DNA from: Lingula anatina | Taxonomy: Eukaryota; Brachiopoda; Lingulata; Lingulida; Lingulidae | Assembly (NCBI RefSeq): GCF_001039355.2 | Contig: NW_019775912.1 | Coordinates: 106,738 to 170,737 of the forward strand | Direction: 5' to 3' | DNA: 64,000 nt | In this document: positions 11,126 through 32,800 of the stretch, one piece after another | How positions within the stretch are numbered: position 1 is the first letter of the stretch | How the letters are laid out: every line of letters begins with the position of its first letter | Notes under the pieces: generated by a model | The model's database searches: none | Seen by the model: only the letters and a program-made list of their open reading frames with translations | Told to the model about the DNA's origin: nothing | Made by a program: the position numbers and the translations under genes

Positions 11126-13560
11126 TGAAGTCTTCATGGAGTGTTCAAAAGACAAATTTCTTGCTGACATTAGAAGTGACTTTCCTTCAAGACATATTGG
11201 ACCATGCATGTCTTCTCTTTGCTGATGCTTTTTCAGTTTGTTCACAGACATTATCTTTTCCTTGAGGATAATAGGACATGGGTCTGCTTCAACTTTCAGA
11301 GAGCTATGTTTCAGATACAGTCAGTCACCTTGAATCATAATGTTAACTCATTGTTGACTGAGGTCATTTTAGCTGTATTTCATTGGAAAGAATGATGTAC
11401 TGTACAAAAGCATAATGTTCCTTTGATAGGTAAATGTGCCTATCATTCCAATCTACAGTGTTAATGCTGTCAGCTAACCAAGTGGCTGGCTAAGTTTTTT
11501 CAATCCAAAGAGAGCAGATAGAGGAAATGTTAAAGTAGGTAAAATTGTTACTTGCATGATAACAAGTTACTAGTAAGTGTACAGATATTCTCAATATGAT
11601 AAACATACAATCTGAAGTAGGCAACCCTTGTGTTAGCCAATGTGTGATTTGACTTGAAAATGTCATTAGATTTCTTATACTCTTTGACATTAAATTTTCT
11701 GTGGAGTTCCAGTGCTGATTTTACAGCATTACAATATTGCCTCTGTTACACAGGTGTTAAGAATTATAACTCATTCCATGTCATTTTTTATTTGCTTTTT
11801 TATTTTTACTGGTATTTTCCATGTTTTAAGTTTAAAAGTGCTGAATTATAAGAATAATTAGAAAATGTTTAAAATTAATAGGATGTAATTATTAAAACTA
11901 TTCAGCTTGCCATTGTTTCTGTATTTTTGTTTACTTTTTTTAACCATCCCTAAAAAACTCCTGTGGCATTTTTTTTTCTTATCCCTTTGCATCTTTTACC
12001 CCTTTGTAATCAATATTGCCCACCTTCAGTAATCTGTTTGAATTACAGACCTACAATAGCTAGTCTTTCTGTAAAATTCTGTGTACCATATATTTAAAAG
12101 AAAAAGAATTATACAAATATTTAAAAAAATAATTTCTGGGACTTATTCTTCTTTGCACAATTCATGATCATAGTCACCTTGTCATGTGGACATTATGGCA
12201 GTGGTGAATAGGAGAGTTTTGATATGGTCAATTTTATTAAGAGAATGTTACATTACAGATGTTTTGTTGTCAAGTTGGTATTGTCGTTCTGTTAAACCTC
12301 AACTGCTTGCAAGAAAAGGCCAGCAGTGCCAGTTGATGCACTATTTTACCAACTATATTCTTGTAGTTTTGATACGTATTTTGTATATATCTCAGTAAAT
12401 TGTACATTTCTGTCAACTGTATTTAATCTTAGACCCCAGAGATTATGGAGTTGAAAAAGAAAAACTTGCAAAATTCATTTGTCATTTAAATTATTATGTA
12501 ACTGATATTTGTTTACACTGTACATAAAGTTAGATGTAGCTGGAATTGTACAGACATCAACTCTTCTACATGTATGTACAGTTTTCTATGATGTAACCTC
12601 CATGTTGATACTTGAGTATATCATAACATTTTGTTTTTTCATCAAGAAGTGCTTGATTTGTATGTTTGCAATATTTGTGTAGTATTGGCTCTCTTGTAAT
12701 GTTATGGTTTGTCGTTTACACACACGTCATGTTATTCCAGGTCATAAAGGAACACAAAGTTTGCTAAAATAAGTGTTGAATTTCAGGGACATTGGTTATT
12801 ATGCTGACATTTCATTGTTCAGGATGCTTATGGGTTTATTCATGTAAATTTCATACTTTAGAATTGCTATGTGAAATAATGTTGGTTTATGATTGAAGTA
12901 TTTTGTAGAAAACTAACATTTTGTGACCTGGTATAATTGCATATTTGAAGAAAATAATATGCTGTTTGGGTTTGTGACAAGGCAGTTCTGAAATTTAAAA
13001 AAAATCATAAAAAGCAATGTTTCAAAATACGTAGCCCAGTACATTTTTGCCAGTATTTTAGAATAATTAAATTAAGACAGCTCTGATATACAATTATAGA
13101 ACCTAGTACATAGTGAATTATCTTGCCTTGCTGGTAATTAGTGGAGATCTCAATGCCACTGTGATAGTGTGTCATGCAAAAGAAAACTGGCATTTCTCCA
13201 TTTGTGGGGGATTTCACTGTTATTAGCATGTCAGTATGGATTGATGGACGTATCCATGCTTTTGTAGATCTAGTTTTGACATTTGTTGAAAAGATCTGCC
13301 TAAATATGTAGATGGGAATTTTCCCAACTATGGAATAAAGATGAAGAAATCTGGAATCTTTTTTATGTACACACACAATTATGGCCTCAATTGTGAACTC
13401 TTCCCTATACCTATACATTAAATTTGTCTTGAGCAATACACTGCAGAGTGAGACCGATGTGATGCACTAGGTCATCCCTCCTTGTCTTTGCTCCCAAGGT
13501 GTACATTCTGGTGGTTTGGTTCTAATCTGTATTGATTAAACATATTTAACTACTTTTTAA
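11126..13560 (+). other. BRD4 3'UTR and convergent intergenic region
   Basis: AT-rich sequence after the BRD4 stop with no credible exon. The exact poly(A) site is uncertain (an AATAAA at about 13333 and ATTAAA at about 13535 are candidates), so the right boundary is approximate. SURF2 transcription approaches from the other side, leaving at most a few hundred bp between the two 3' ends. Confidence 0.45.
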
Positions 13561-13664
13561 GTAGTTACAAGCTTTTCTTTAATCATTCTTCATAAAATTT
13601 TTTATTATCATTTTTCCTTCTTAATTTCATGGCAATAGATTCACAACATTGAATATTTTACATA

Positions 13665-13670
13665 TTTATT
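13665..13670 (-). terminator. SURF2 poly(A) signal
   Basis: TTTATT on the plus strand reads AATAAA on the minus strand, about 280 bp beyond the SURF2 stop codon at 13946-13948. It is the first canonical signal in a plausible place. Confidence 0.55.
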
Positions 13671-13945
13671 GGCAAAATAGTTTTTTCTCTTTGTCTTTTT
13701 AACATTCATCATTCCTTTTCTTTTAGCTATTGCAAGAAACAAACTTCCTTCAGAATTCATAGCTCTATTCATAATCAATTTCTTCAAAACTATTGTAAAG
13801 AAAAGTTTTCCCTTAAGATGGTGTATCATCAAATGATACGATGCTAAACGATTATTTAGAAAAAAAAAACACTTACACCTAGCAACATTATGTCAACAAA
13901 ATTTAAAAAAAAACAAAAAATATCCCTTTCATGACAGCACATCTT

Positions 13946-23315
<9,370 letters not shown>

Positions 23316-23434
23316 CCTGTCATGTTTTCTCTACATCTATGATGTTATCGTAAAATATCGCGTAAGGTAGACCCACAATGCATCATTTCGTGAATTTCCG
23401 CTTCCGTGTTCCATGACAACTATGTAAACTCAAC
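23316..23434. promoter_or_regulatory. Divergent SURF2-AXDND1 promoter
   Basis: Only about 120 bp separate the SURF2 start codon (23315-23313, minus) from the first ATG of the AXDND1 transcript (23435, plus). The interval contains CCCACAATGCATCA (23372-23385), like the ZNF143/Staf core. It also contains an ETS-type site, CTTCCGT (ACGGAAG on the other strand, about 23401-23407). AACATGGCGAC (23432-23442) fits the YY1 consensus AAnATGGCGnC at the right edge. No TATA box is apparent. YY1 and ETS sites are also known from the mammalian SURF1/SURF2 bidirectional promoter. Transcription starts were not observed. Confidence 0.6.
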
Positions 23435-23788
23435 ATGGCGACTAAACAGATATTTTTGCAGGTATGATTTCAATATTTTCCATCTTATGTACTAATATTA
23501 GAAATATATAACTTTCAGTTGGTAATCATATGTGAATCATCTCATAAGTAATAATTATTTGCATGTAAGTTTTTCTCTCATGCGTCTTTGTGGTTTTTTA
23601 AGAAGTTCATTCTTCCTATTTTTTAGTCCGAAGTACACTGTACTAAAGTCAAATAAGAAGCTAATTTACTCACTACGTGTAATTCTTCCTGACAAGAGAG
23701 CATTTACACTCCTTTTTTGTTTCAAAACAGATATAACAGGCATTCACAACGTAATACAGCTTTAGTCTTGACATTTCAGATTTCCTAA
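23435..23788 (+). other. AXDND1 noncoding first exon with short upstream ORF
   Basis: Exon 1 ends at 23461 before GTATGA, and exon 2 is entered at 23780 after ACATTTCAG. The first ATG (23435) spliced to exon 2 gives an 11-codon frame (MATKQIFLQIS) that stops at 23786-23788, 18 bases before the main start at 23807. The ATG is the core of the YY1-like site, so it may be there as a DNA element rather than as a start codon. Confidence 0.5.
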
Positions 23789-23806
23789 AACAGTGCTTAG
23801 TACAGA

Positions 23807-26800
23807 ATGAGTACTGCAGTAGTACCAAGAGAGATGCAGCTAGCACCCAGCCCTCCTGGGGCCCAAAAGAGTACACCCTCAGAAACCCCCCGGAGTATTA
23901 AAAAGGCAGTAGTGCCCATTACAAAAGACAGAAATAGTAGGTTATTTACAGTGTCAGTATATTAAATTAGTTTCGTTAGTTGTTGGTAATTGTAATAATA
24001 TTCTTACAGTCGGGATGACATCACACGTCCTAGCAACCAGCAAGTTCACCAGAAATGGGATATAACAAATTGAAAAACATGGCAGATTGCATTGATTTGT
24101 ATGTTAAAGTTGTCAAAATTTGTCCGATGATATCATATTTCACAGGGTTTGACTATTTGTGTCAGGGAGGAAAGGCTATTCACTAGGTTGATTTCCGTTG
24201 CTGGCCCTTGTAATAAGCAGCTGCACACTTGGTTAAGAGATAAAAAATTGGCCTTAGATATCGATCGTTATCTGTGATCAGGAATCTTACAACTGTCGAT
24301 TGCAAGAACTCATTTGCTTACCTGGATGACCGTAATATTCATATCTCTTTGAAGAGCACATCTTCAACAAGCAATTGATTTTATCAACTTTTGACATTGC
24401 ATTGCTGGCAAATGTTACAGGTAAATTTTAGGCTTGACGGTACTGTTACTGTGTATCTCTGAGTTAGTCATACAACAGTGATACACATACAAAAGCAAAA
24501 TGGCAAAAGCTTGTAGTGTACCAGGCTGCATTGCCAACACATCCAAAAAATCGGATAGGAATTTTTTAATTCCCAAAGACTATGCATATGTGACAAAAGA
24601 CATGTTTTTTGATCAAAACAAGATTTGGTCCTTTACTACAAGATATGTGTACTAGTATGTGTGTTCAGTTCATTTTATTACAGATAAGGAGAGAGTCGTT
24701 TTGCATTATCAATACTGGTAACAGTAGTGTTTTTCTCCTTCAAAAAGTCATCAAGCAGGTGTTTATACTGTCCTCCCAGGCATGAATTAATACATGTATA
24801 CAGACCAAAGGAAGCCTTTGGAGTGAAGCCAAAGCCTTTATAACATTACCCCCATCCCATTCCCTCTGGCTGTTTAGCACAGGTGATTTAATACAGTTTT
24901 TGGTAACTTTATAATGATGATTATGTTCTTATTACTTCTTGGTGATGGACACTTTCCAGGTCTTCCTCACATTCCACATCTGAAAAAAATGCGTTTTTTT
25001 TTTCACCACCTCATACTTAGGGTTGACACTTGTGTAAGTGTCAGTTAAGGCTGATTTTATCCCATAACCAGTAACACAGTGGCTAATTACAAAGGCCTAT
25101 GAAGGAAATCATCCAGGTAAATGGCACCCCTCCCCCTGATATAAGTGGTCAAGCACTGTGAAGTACAATACCGTCAGACAAAGTCTGATAACTTTGATAT
25201 AGAAGTCAATGCAATCTGCAAGATTTTTTTATTTGTTGTACAAAAATTCAATACTAGGTTATTAATATTCTTAATTCAACTTGACCATCTTGGTATGGTC
25301 TATTTATCAATCATCGGTTCATCTGCCATATTGGCCACTCAAGAAGATATAGTAAGTGGCTCTTCTTGGCAATATGGCAGTCTCTTCTTGGCAATATGGC
25401 AGACACCCCGACAATAAACAAATCATACCGTTTTATAATTTAAGTTGGGTCAGTGATATTTATTTCCTGGTAATATATATTGCTTTTATAATTCACATTT
25501 TCTTGAGATTGAATATTTCGTATGATGTTTTAAAGTACATGTACTTGCTTCCGGCATCATTTCTGTTGTATTATATTGCACTAAGATGCTCTGTACAATA
25601 CAGTGTATTGTGTACGGCATCTCAGTACAATACAATGTGGTGTATTGTGCATTTTAGGTAGACCAGTGGTTATATTATTAGCATTTCTTCTCATACATGA
25701 TATCCCAAAATCATAATGTGCATGTTGTCAAAAATTGTATTTACTGTAAAATCTCAAATAGAATTAGACTTTTAAAAAATTGTTCAAAATTATTTTCCAA
25801 AGGGCGACCAAAATAATTGCTGGAATTTCAAAATGCAAATTAAAGAGAAATGATGATTTGGGAGATAGGACAATTTTCTGGTGTTTAGACCAGCTACTTG
25901 CATGAAATATGTTTTGAAAGAAAATCCAAAATGTGGTACGTGTTTTTCATTCTTGTATTTTTGACATGACAAATGTAAGTAGATTGCAACTGAAATATAC
26001 ATCTAACAATTTAGTGATGATAGTTAAAAATGAAATTGAAATACAGGGTGGTCCTTAAAAAAAAAAACATTATATTTCCACCTCAATTTAAATAAAGCCG
26101 TTTTTATGGACCACCCTGTACTTCATTATTTTGTTTTAAAAGCTTTAAAAACAAATGCAATAATATGGTTGGGAATAGTGTTAAATAGTTGGATGCATTG
26201 TCACGTATTTAAGGATCATTTCCAGCTGCTCTATCTCCACTGAGGACCAGTGACCAGGTGGTGGATAGAACCAAGCCTCTGCCCACATCCTTACAGAGTG
26301 ACTTTGTACCAGAAGATCTGTTGTTTGCATTGACACAGCCCCCAGTGCCACAGGAACAGCTTGGACCACCTCCAAGATTCAGGAATCTAGATGTTTCAAA
26401 TGTAAGTTTATGTTGAATACTGAGGCTAAATATACAATTTGTTTGTAAGATTTGTATTATTTTGTGCCTGTGGATAAACATCATGTTTTTAATGAGTTTC
26501 AGTGGGGAGCATATCAATGCATCCGTGTAAAGGAAGACATCTTAGGTCCTTATTCACAGCCAAATTATGTTACAAACTGTAAGCAATTATTTTTTTCTAC
26601 TTCTTATTTGTTATTTAATCTTTCAGAATAAAACAAGAAGGAAGCCAGCCAATGTATGGAATTTTTCCAAAAGAAGAGATAAATTTAAGCATTTGACAGA
26701 ACAAACACTCTGTTCTTGTGGTGCTGGAAAGTAAGTTACAATATATTAATTGGCATATGAATGTTTTCTTTGTTATATCGCTGGATTCTATCTGCAGGTT

Positions 26801-29800
26801 CGAGGGAGGAGGGGGGATAGTGGAATTACCTTGTGAGTCCATCTGTCAATCTGGGTGAATTTACTTGAAGACTTTTATGCTAGGATGATGATAGGGACAT
26901 TTAACTGTCTGAATGGCCTTGTGTTAGCCTCTCAAGTAGGATGGTTCAAGCCATCTGAGGACATGCCAGTCATTCATAAATGGTACCTGCTGTCCCCCCT
27001 TGACACTCAGTACTCAGGGGTTGGGCCAGGGGTAATTTTTCCTAGTCTGGCAGTGAAAGATTTTGTTTATTTGCTGGCTTTCTTGGACTCGGATGCAGCA
27101 ACATCAACACCCAGTCTGTATCAGGGTCAAAAATTACAAGACTTCTATAGTAAATTGCACTGAGATGCATGTAGAGTTCAGTGAAAAGAATTAAATTTTA
27201 CTTTCTTTTCACATTTGTCATGACCAGATGATGTGCAGTATGGATATTCTGGTCACCAGGTTATAGGCCAAGGTCCCTGAATCCACCATAAATTTGAATT
27301 AATATGTTTTATTGTTTTCCATATGTTTAGTTGCAATTTTAACTCTGACGGAGAAACGTCATTCTTGTTGTAGGGATATATCTTTCCTTTATGATGTACC
27401 AGAGCCAGAGAAAAATCCAGAAGAAGGTAAACCAGACCTCTATGATGTCAGTGTTGTTAGGAAAGATGAACTACCAAAGAAAAGCCTTCAGCTTCCTGAT
27501 ACACTAATTCCTGAGGAGTATCATGTTGTGAAAAACAAGGGAGTTATGGGACTAGAGTACCACGATGAGTGAGTTTAACCTTTTTTTCTTAAAATTTTAA
27601 AAATTCACTGGAGGGAATAAGAAAAGCAAAGTCATTAGTTAAGATATTTCAATTTCATATCAAGAAATTATTCCCTGCATTACATTATAATCCTTTTTTC
27701 CTCATAATAGCCCAGTGCTTTTTTCATAACTTGAATAAATTATGTGCCAATTTTATGAGAATTTGTGAAAGATTATTTCATAACAGCATATTAAAAAAAG
27801 TGATGTATTTCAGTAAATATACAACAAAACCAGAAGACCATGTTCAGCATCTAGTGATGTTCCCATCAATGTAAGTATTATTTGTGTACATCCATAAATA
27901 TTTAGATTGATAAAAGAAGATGATGTCTATGATTACTTTAAATTTCTGTATACAGACATTATTATTTTTTGAAAAATGAATGAATAGCACTCACCATGTA
28001 TACTACTATATTCAAAAATTGCAGAATGGAAATATAGCCTTATTCGGGCATATAAAGTTGGTTTTAAACTAGAAAAAGTGTCACAATCCATGGGATGTAG
28101 TTCTTACGAAAAGTATTGTTGTCTCAGATACCAAAACATCCATACAGTTATGCAATTGACTGCAATTCAGCAAAACTTAAGAGGAATCAACCAGGAAGTA
28201 TCATGATATGACTTCCCTTAGCAAATTATCGGGCCTACTGCAAATTAGCAGCAATAAATTTTTTCTTGCAAACTCCTGCAAGCTCTTTGCTGCAGAGTTT
28301 GCACCAATATTAGCATACTTTTCATTTTGCTCAGGGGTTTATTTGTTGCCACACCACACTTACTAGTCTGCCATTAATCTTTATCCCACTCTCCTCCAAA
28401 TCCTGTAAATCTTGTCTGATTTTACAATAATTTCTACACTTTATGCTATCTTGAATGAGGCCCATGCATGTTGGCAATTTGACTGTGACAAATGCAACTT
28501 ATATTGAAAAACAGTTTTAACTTTTTTTTTTTAATATTTTAAACACAATTCTGGTATCATTTTATCAACAATATGACACTTTTCCTTGATAATTTGTATA
28601 ACTCCTTTACTTGAATAATAATTATGGGTTCCTGTAAAATGCCTCATGTACTGGTATCAATTTATCACTCAGGAAACCTAGCAGTAGATATGAAGTGATA
28701 CAACTGAAGAAAACAATGGAGCAGATGCTAGACAGGCTGGGCATTGATGATGATGACATTGAAGTCAAGGGACCAACACAGATGCACAATCTTCTTGAAC
28801 TTATTAAAAAGGAGCAAAACATCTTTAATATTGTGTTCCACGAGTTGATAAGACAGGTGAGAATTCTTTATTTGCTAAGACAAAAGACTGAAAACATAAG
28901 TTAGTACCTGAGTTAAAATTTTTGAAACTTGTGACAAGGTTATTATATGTGTCAATTGAATAGATTGATAATCTTATCCTCCTATCAACATCAAAAGACG
29001 GTCTACAGCACTTGCTGCATAAACTCGAAAGGTACTGCTTAAAATGGAAATTGCATGTAAATGAAAACAAATCAAAAGTTGTTGTCTTCAACAAGTCTGG
29101 TAAAGTGGATAAAAATACAAAGTTCTTTATAAATGCCAACCCGATCGAGACTGTGAAAGAATACACTTACCTTGGTATCACCTTTGCTAACACTGGGTCA
29201 ATGAAAAAAGCAATAGTAAATCTAAAATTAAAAGCAATGAAAGCAATGTTCTCATTGAAAGGTGCACTTTCGTCACAAAACTTATCCTCACCTCTCCTAT
29301 ATTTAAAACTGTTTGACAAAGTGGTAAGGCCAATACTCCTCTATGGCTGTGAAGTTTGGGCCCAAGAAATATTCAAAGAAAAGAAAATGACCCTGAACAA
29401 AATTAACCAAATGCCTTTTGAGCAAGCACATTTGAGAATGTGCAAATGGGCACTGGGTTTGAGTAAACACGCCAGCAACAATGCCAGTCGCGCAGAGCTC
29501 GGTCGTTATCCTTTATATACTAACATTGCTAAACAGGTACAACGATACTGCCAAAGATTTGGAAATCTACCAAATAACAGAATAGTTAAACTCACCCATG
29601 ATGCAGAACTGACAATAGGGGAAAAAGGTTGGCCAGGAGCGATTAATACTATGTTAACAACTTGGAATCTTCACAGTGAAAATGTCCCAGGGGTTCAGCA
29701 AATCCAAACACATTGCAATATTGAGGAAAAAATCAATGCTAAAATTGAAAAAATGTTCTGGGAAGAGTTAACTGATCCTCAAAGCACCAAGTTAAAAACT

Positions 29801-32800
29801 TATAGTCTGATAAAAAAGTCCTACAAAATTGAAAAGTACCTGCTAACTAATGCCCCTCAGTCATTAAAAAGGGAAGTGGCTAAAATTAGAGTCAGTGATC
29901 ATATTCTGGAAATGGAAAGAGGACGCTACACCAGACCTAAAACACCACGCGAGGAACGATTCTGTCCCCACTGTCCTGCAATCGAGGACGAAGTGCACTT
30001 CCTACTAGAATGTAGACACCATGTAAAAGAGAGGGAGGGCATGTTAAAACAATTCCCTAAATGTGACATGCATCACCTAGCAAGCAGTGACGAGAAGGTT
30101 AAAATCATACTAAGCCCAGAAAATGAGAAAGAATTGTACGCTGTTGGTAAATACATTCAGAGGGCAATTTCCAAAAGAAATGAGCATCTGCCACACTGAA
30201 GTAGCCTCATCCTGCTATATATTATATGAACCATAAGTATGGCACATATACATATGATGTAATATAATGTATTAAATGATACATATAGCTATAAACTTAT
30301 CAAAGACAATGTGTGTTCCCTCAGTGTATTGAACTATTTACAATTGTAATAAGTAATTTAAACAACCTATACACTGTAATTAATAATCTTAAACACTGTA
30401 TTAGTAGTAATCCATAGTGATGTATAACTATTTATTTATTTATATATTTGTAGTATAGAGGGCTAACAAATGTAACTGCCACATTTAATGCTCGAATAAA
30501 TTATTATTAATAGGAGAAAAAGATACTAATTTTATGCTATATACCCTGTATTATCACAAACTAAATATTTTCTATATCAGACATAAGCTTTTTCCGTGGA
30601 AACGCTGGATTCCGTGTTTTTTTATTCAATTCTGATGGTTCCTGAGATTTGTCAAGATCTGCAATAAAATCTGGTTCAGAGTTTTTTTTTTTTTTTTTTT
30701 CAAACCTAGGCTCATGACTAGGCTCATATAACCTTTATAGATATTATTACAGATGTATCTATAGCAGGTTTTGTTTGTGTTTCAGACCAGTGTAGAGTGT
30801 GTTGAGAGGGGAGAACTATTGTCAGATCTGAGGAATAAATACAGTGGATTGCTCAATAAAGTGCCAAGGCAAATAAAAAGGTAATGGGAAGTGTATTGTA
30901 TATGAGCGCATTCTCAACGAATAAAGCCAGGCTTTACAAAGCCGGTGACCTAAAAATGGCGGACGTACATGAAAGAAAAACGGCCTAATCTTTTAATAGT
31001 CTCTCCGCCTCCCCACACGTCGTCCCTGCGGGGTACAGTAATTAAATCGCGTCTCCGTTCGCCATGCGGAAGCTACCTGAGAAATATTAAGTGCGCATGC
31101 TCATCAGTTAAACTCGTGATGAAGAAAGCATGGCGGCTGAAGGCGATCGAAGGAAAAAAGCTCTTCTGTTCTATTATCTTTGAAAACAGAGACGAAAAAG
31201 GAATAATTTGACCCGTAGAGCAACAATGAATCGACTATCTACGGAGATAATATCACCAGAGATATTCACGGAAATATTAATGTTCGGAGCCGAGATTTAA
31301 TTACTGTACCCCGCAGGGACGACGTGTGGGGAGGCATGTGAGAGGCGGAGAGACTATTAAAAGATTAGGCGGTTTTTCTTTCATGTACGTCCGCCATTTT
31401 TAGGTCACCGGCTTTGTAAAGCCTGGCTTAATTCGTTGAGAATGCGCTCTAAGTCCTTATATATGGTAAATTTTATAATGCACTCTTTTATAAAAAGTTC
31501 ACCACTCTTGTAAATTGATAAAAACTCAGACTTTTGATTTGACCTTTTCATGTCCGTTTATAGTCAAATGCCAAAAAGGTTATGTTTTTATCTCTGTTTG
31601 TTTATCTTCAGTCTAACTCAAAAAGGTCATGGATGGATTTTGATGAAATTTCCAGGATAGGTCAGAAATGGACAAACTTAAAAGTGATTAGATTTTGGTG
31701 GTGATCCATTAACCAGATCACTACCTTGATCCAAAAATCTTGAAATGATTCTTCAGCATTGTGAGATATGGTCCATGACCTTGACCCATTGTGTTCTTAC
31801 ATTTATAACTACTACAATTTATCACTGTAAACTTTATTGGCAGAGGTCTACAGTCTGTGAGTGCTTTTCCAGTTAGTATAATAAATTTAAATTTTAATAT
31901 AAAAATGACATCTTTCTTTGAGGCTCTTTCATATATACAAAAAGTCCACAAGTTGTGAAAATTAGGCAACATTTTTTTTTTCGATCTGTGGTCAATGTCA
32001 TTTTATTTTATTTTAAGAAAATGTAATTTTATTTTATGGGAAATTTAACTCAATCCCTTGCTTAAAGTATATACATTTACACTGCAGAGTAACTGGCTGG
32101 TGCAGACTATGGATGGTGTTAACCATCAAATTTACAAAAATCATTATTTTTCAGGAGTAGTCATGAATTTGTCATGAATTTGTCCTAAAACAATTAAGAC
32201 CACATGATTTACTAGCATTCATGTATGGGCTGTTTTAGCTCATATGTATCCTGCTGTATATTTGCCCTTTAGGTGTTGCTTCTACAGTTTACTCTGAATA
32301 TTCACATCTTGTTTTCAGTCTACATGAAGAAGTGTTAGCTCAGAGAGCACTAGATAGAAGATTAACAGAGGAGCTCATGAGATTTAAAAACACTATAGGA
32401 GTACTTACTGAGTAAGTGTTGGTTGATTTTTATGAACAGTCTCTGTACGTATATATGTAACCATCACCTGTCATTGCCATTGTTGTAGTCTTGATCTGAA
32501 ATACCAGTACATGTGGAGTAAAAAATTTTGATCTAATCTGTTTTGGAAAAAAATATGTTTTTAAACATTATCTTGCATCAAAATTGACAAAAAGCCTGTT
32601 TTGTGTTATTTTTTCTGTTTTGTTTTCAAATACTAGTAGTAAGTGTCTTTCTACATGCATATGATGATTCCCTGGTGCTTTCCATCCCAGTACCATAACT
32701 GTCACTGTCCTAAATATCAATAATTTTCTGCCAAAAGCATTTAAATTAAATACCACTTTAAATGAATTACTGGGGTATGTTTTAGATCTAGAACTTGTCT

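Noticed and set aside
13005-13436. 143-codon minus-strand open frame between BRD4 and SURF2
   Set aside because: No recognisable domain, AT-rich composition, no splice partners; lies in the BRD4 3'UTR.
26855-27163. 102-codon plus-strand frame in an AXDND1 intron
   Set aside because: The flanking exons (26627-26730 and 27374-27568) join directly in phase. The frame has no matching phase or family similarity.
28825-29166. Minus-strand frame over the start of the LINE
   Set aside because: Shadow of the sense reverse-transcriptase frame, which carries clear LINE motifs.
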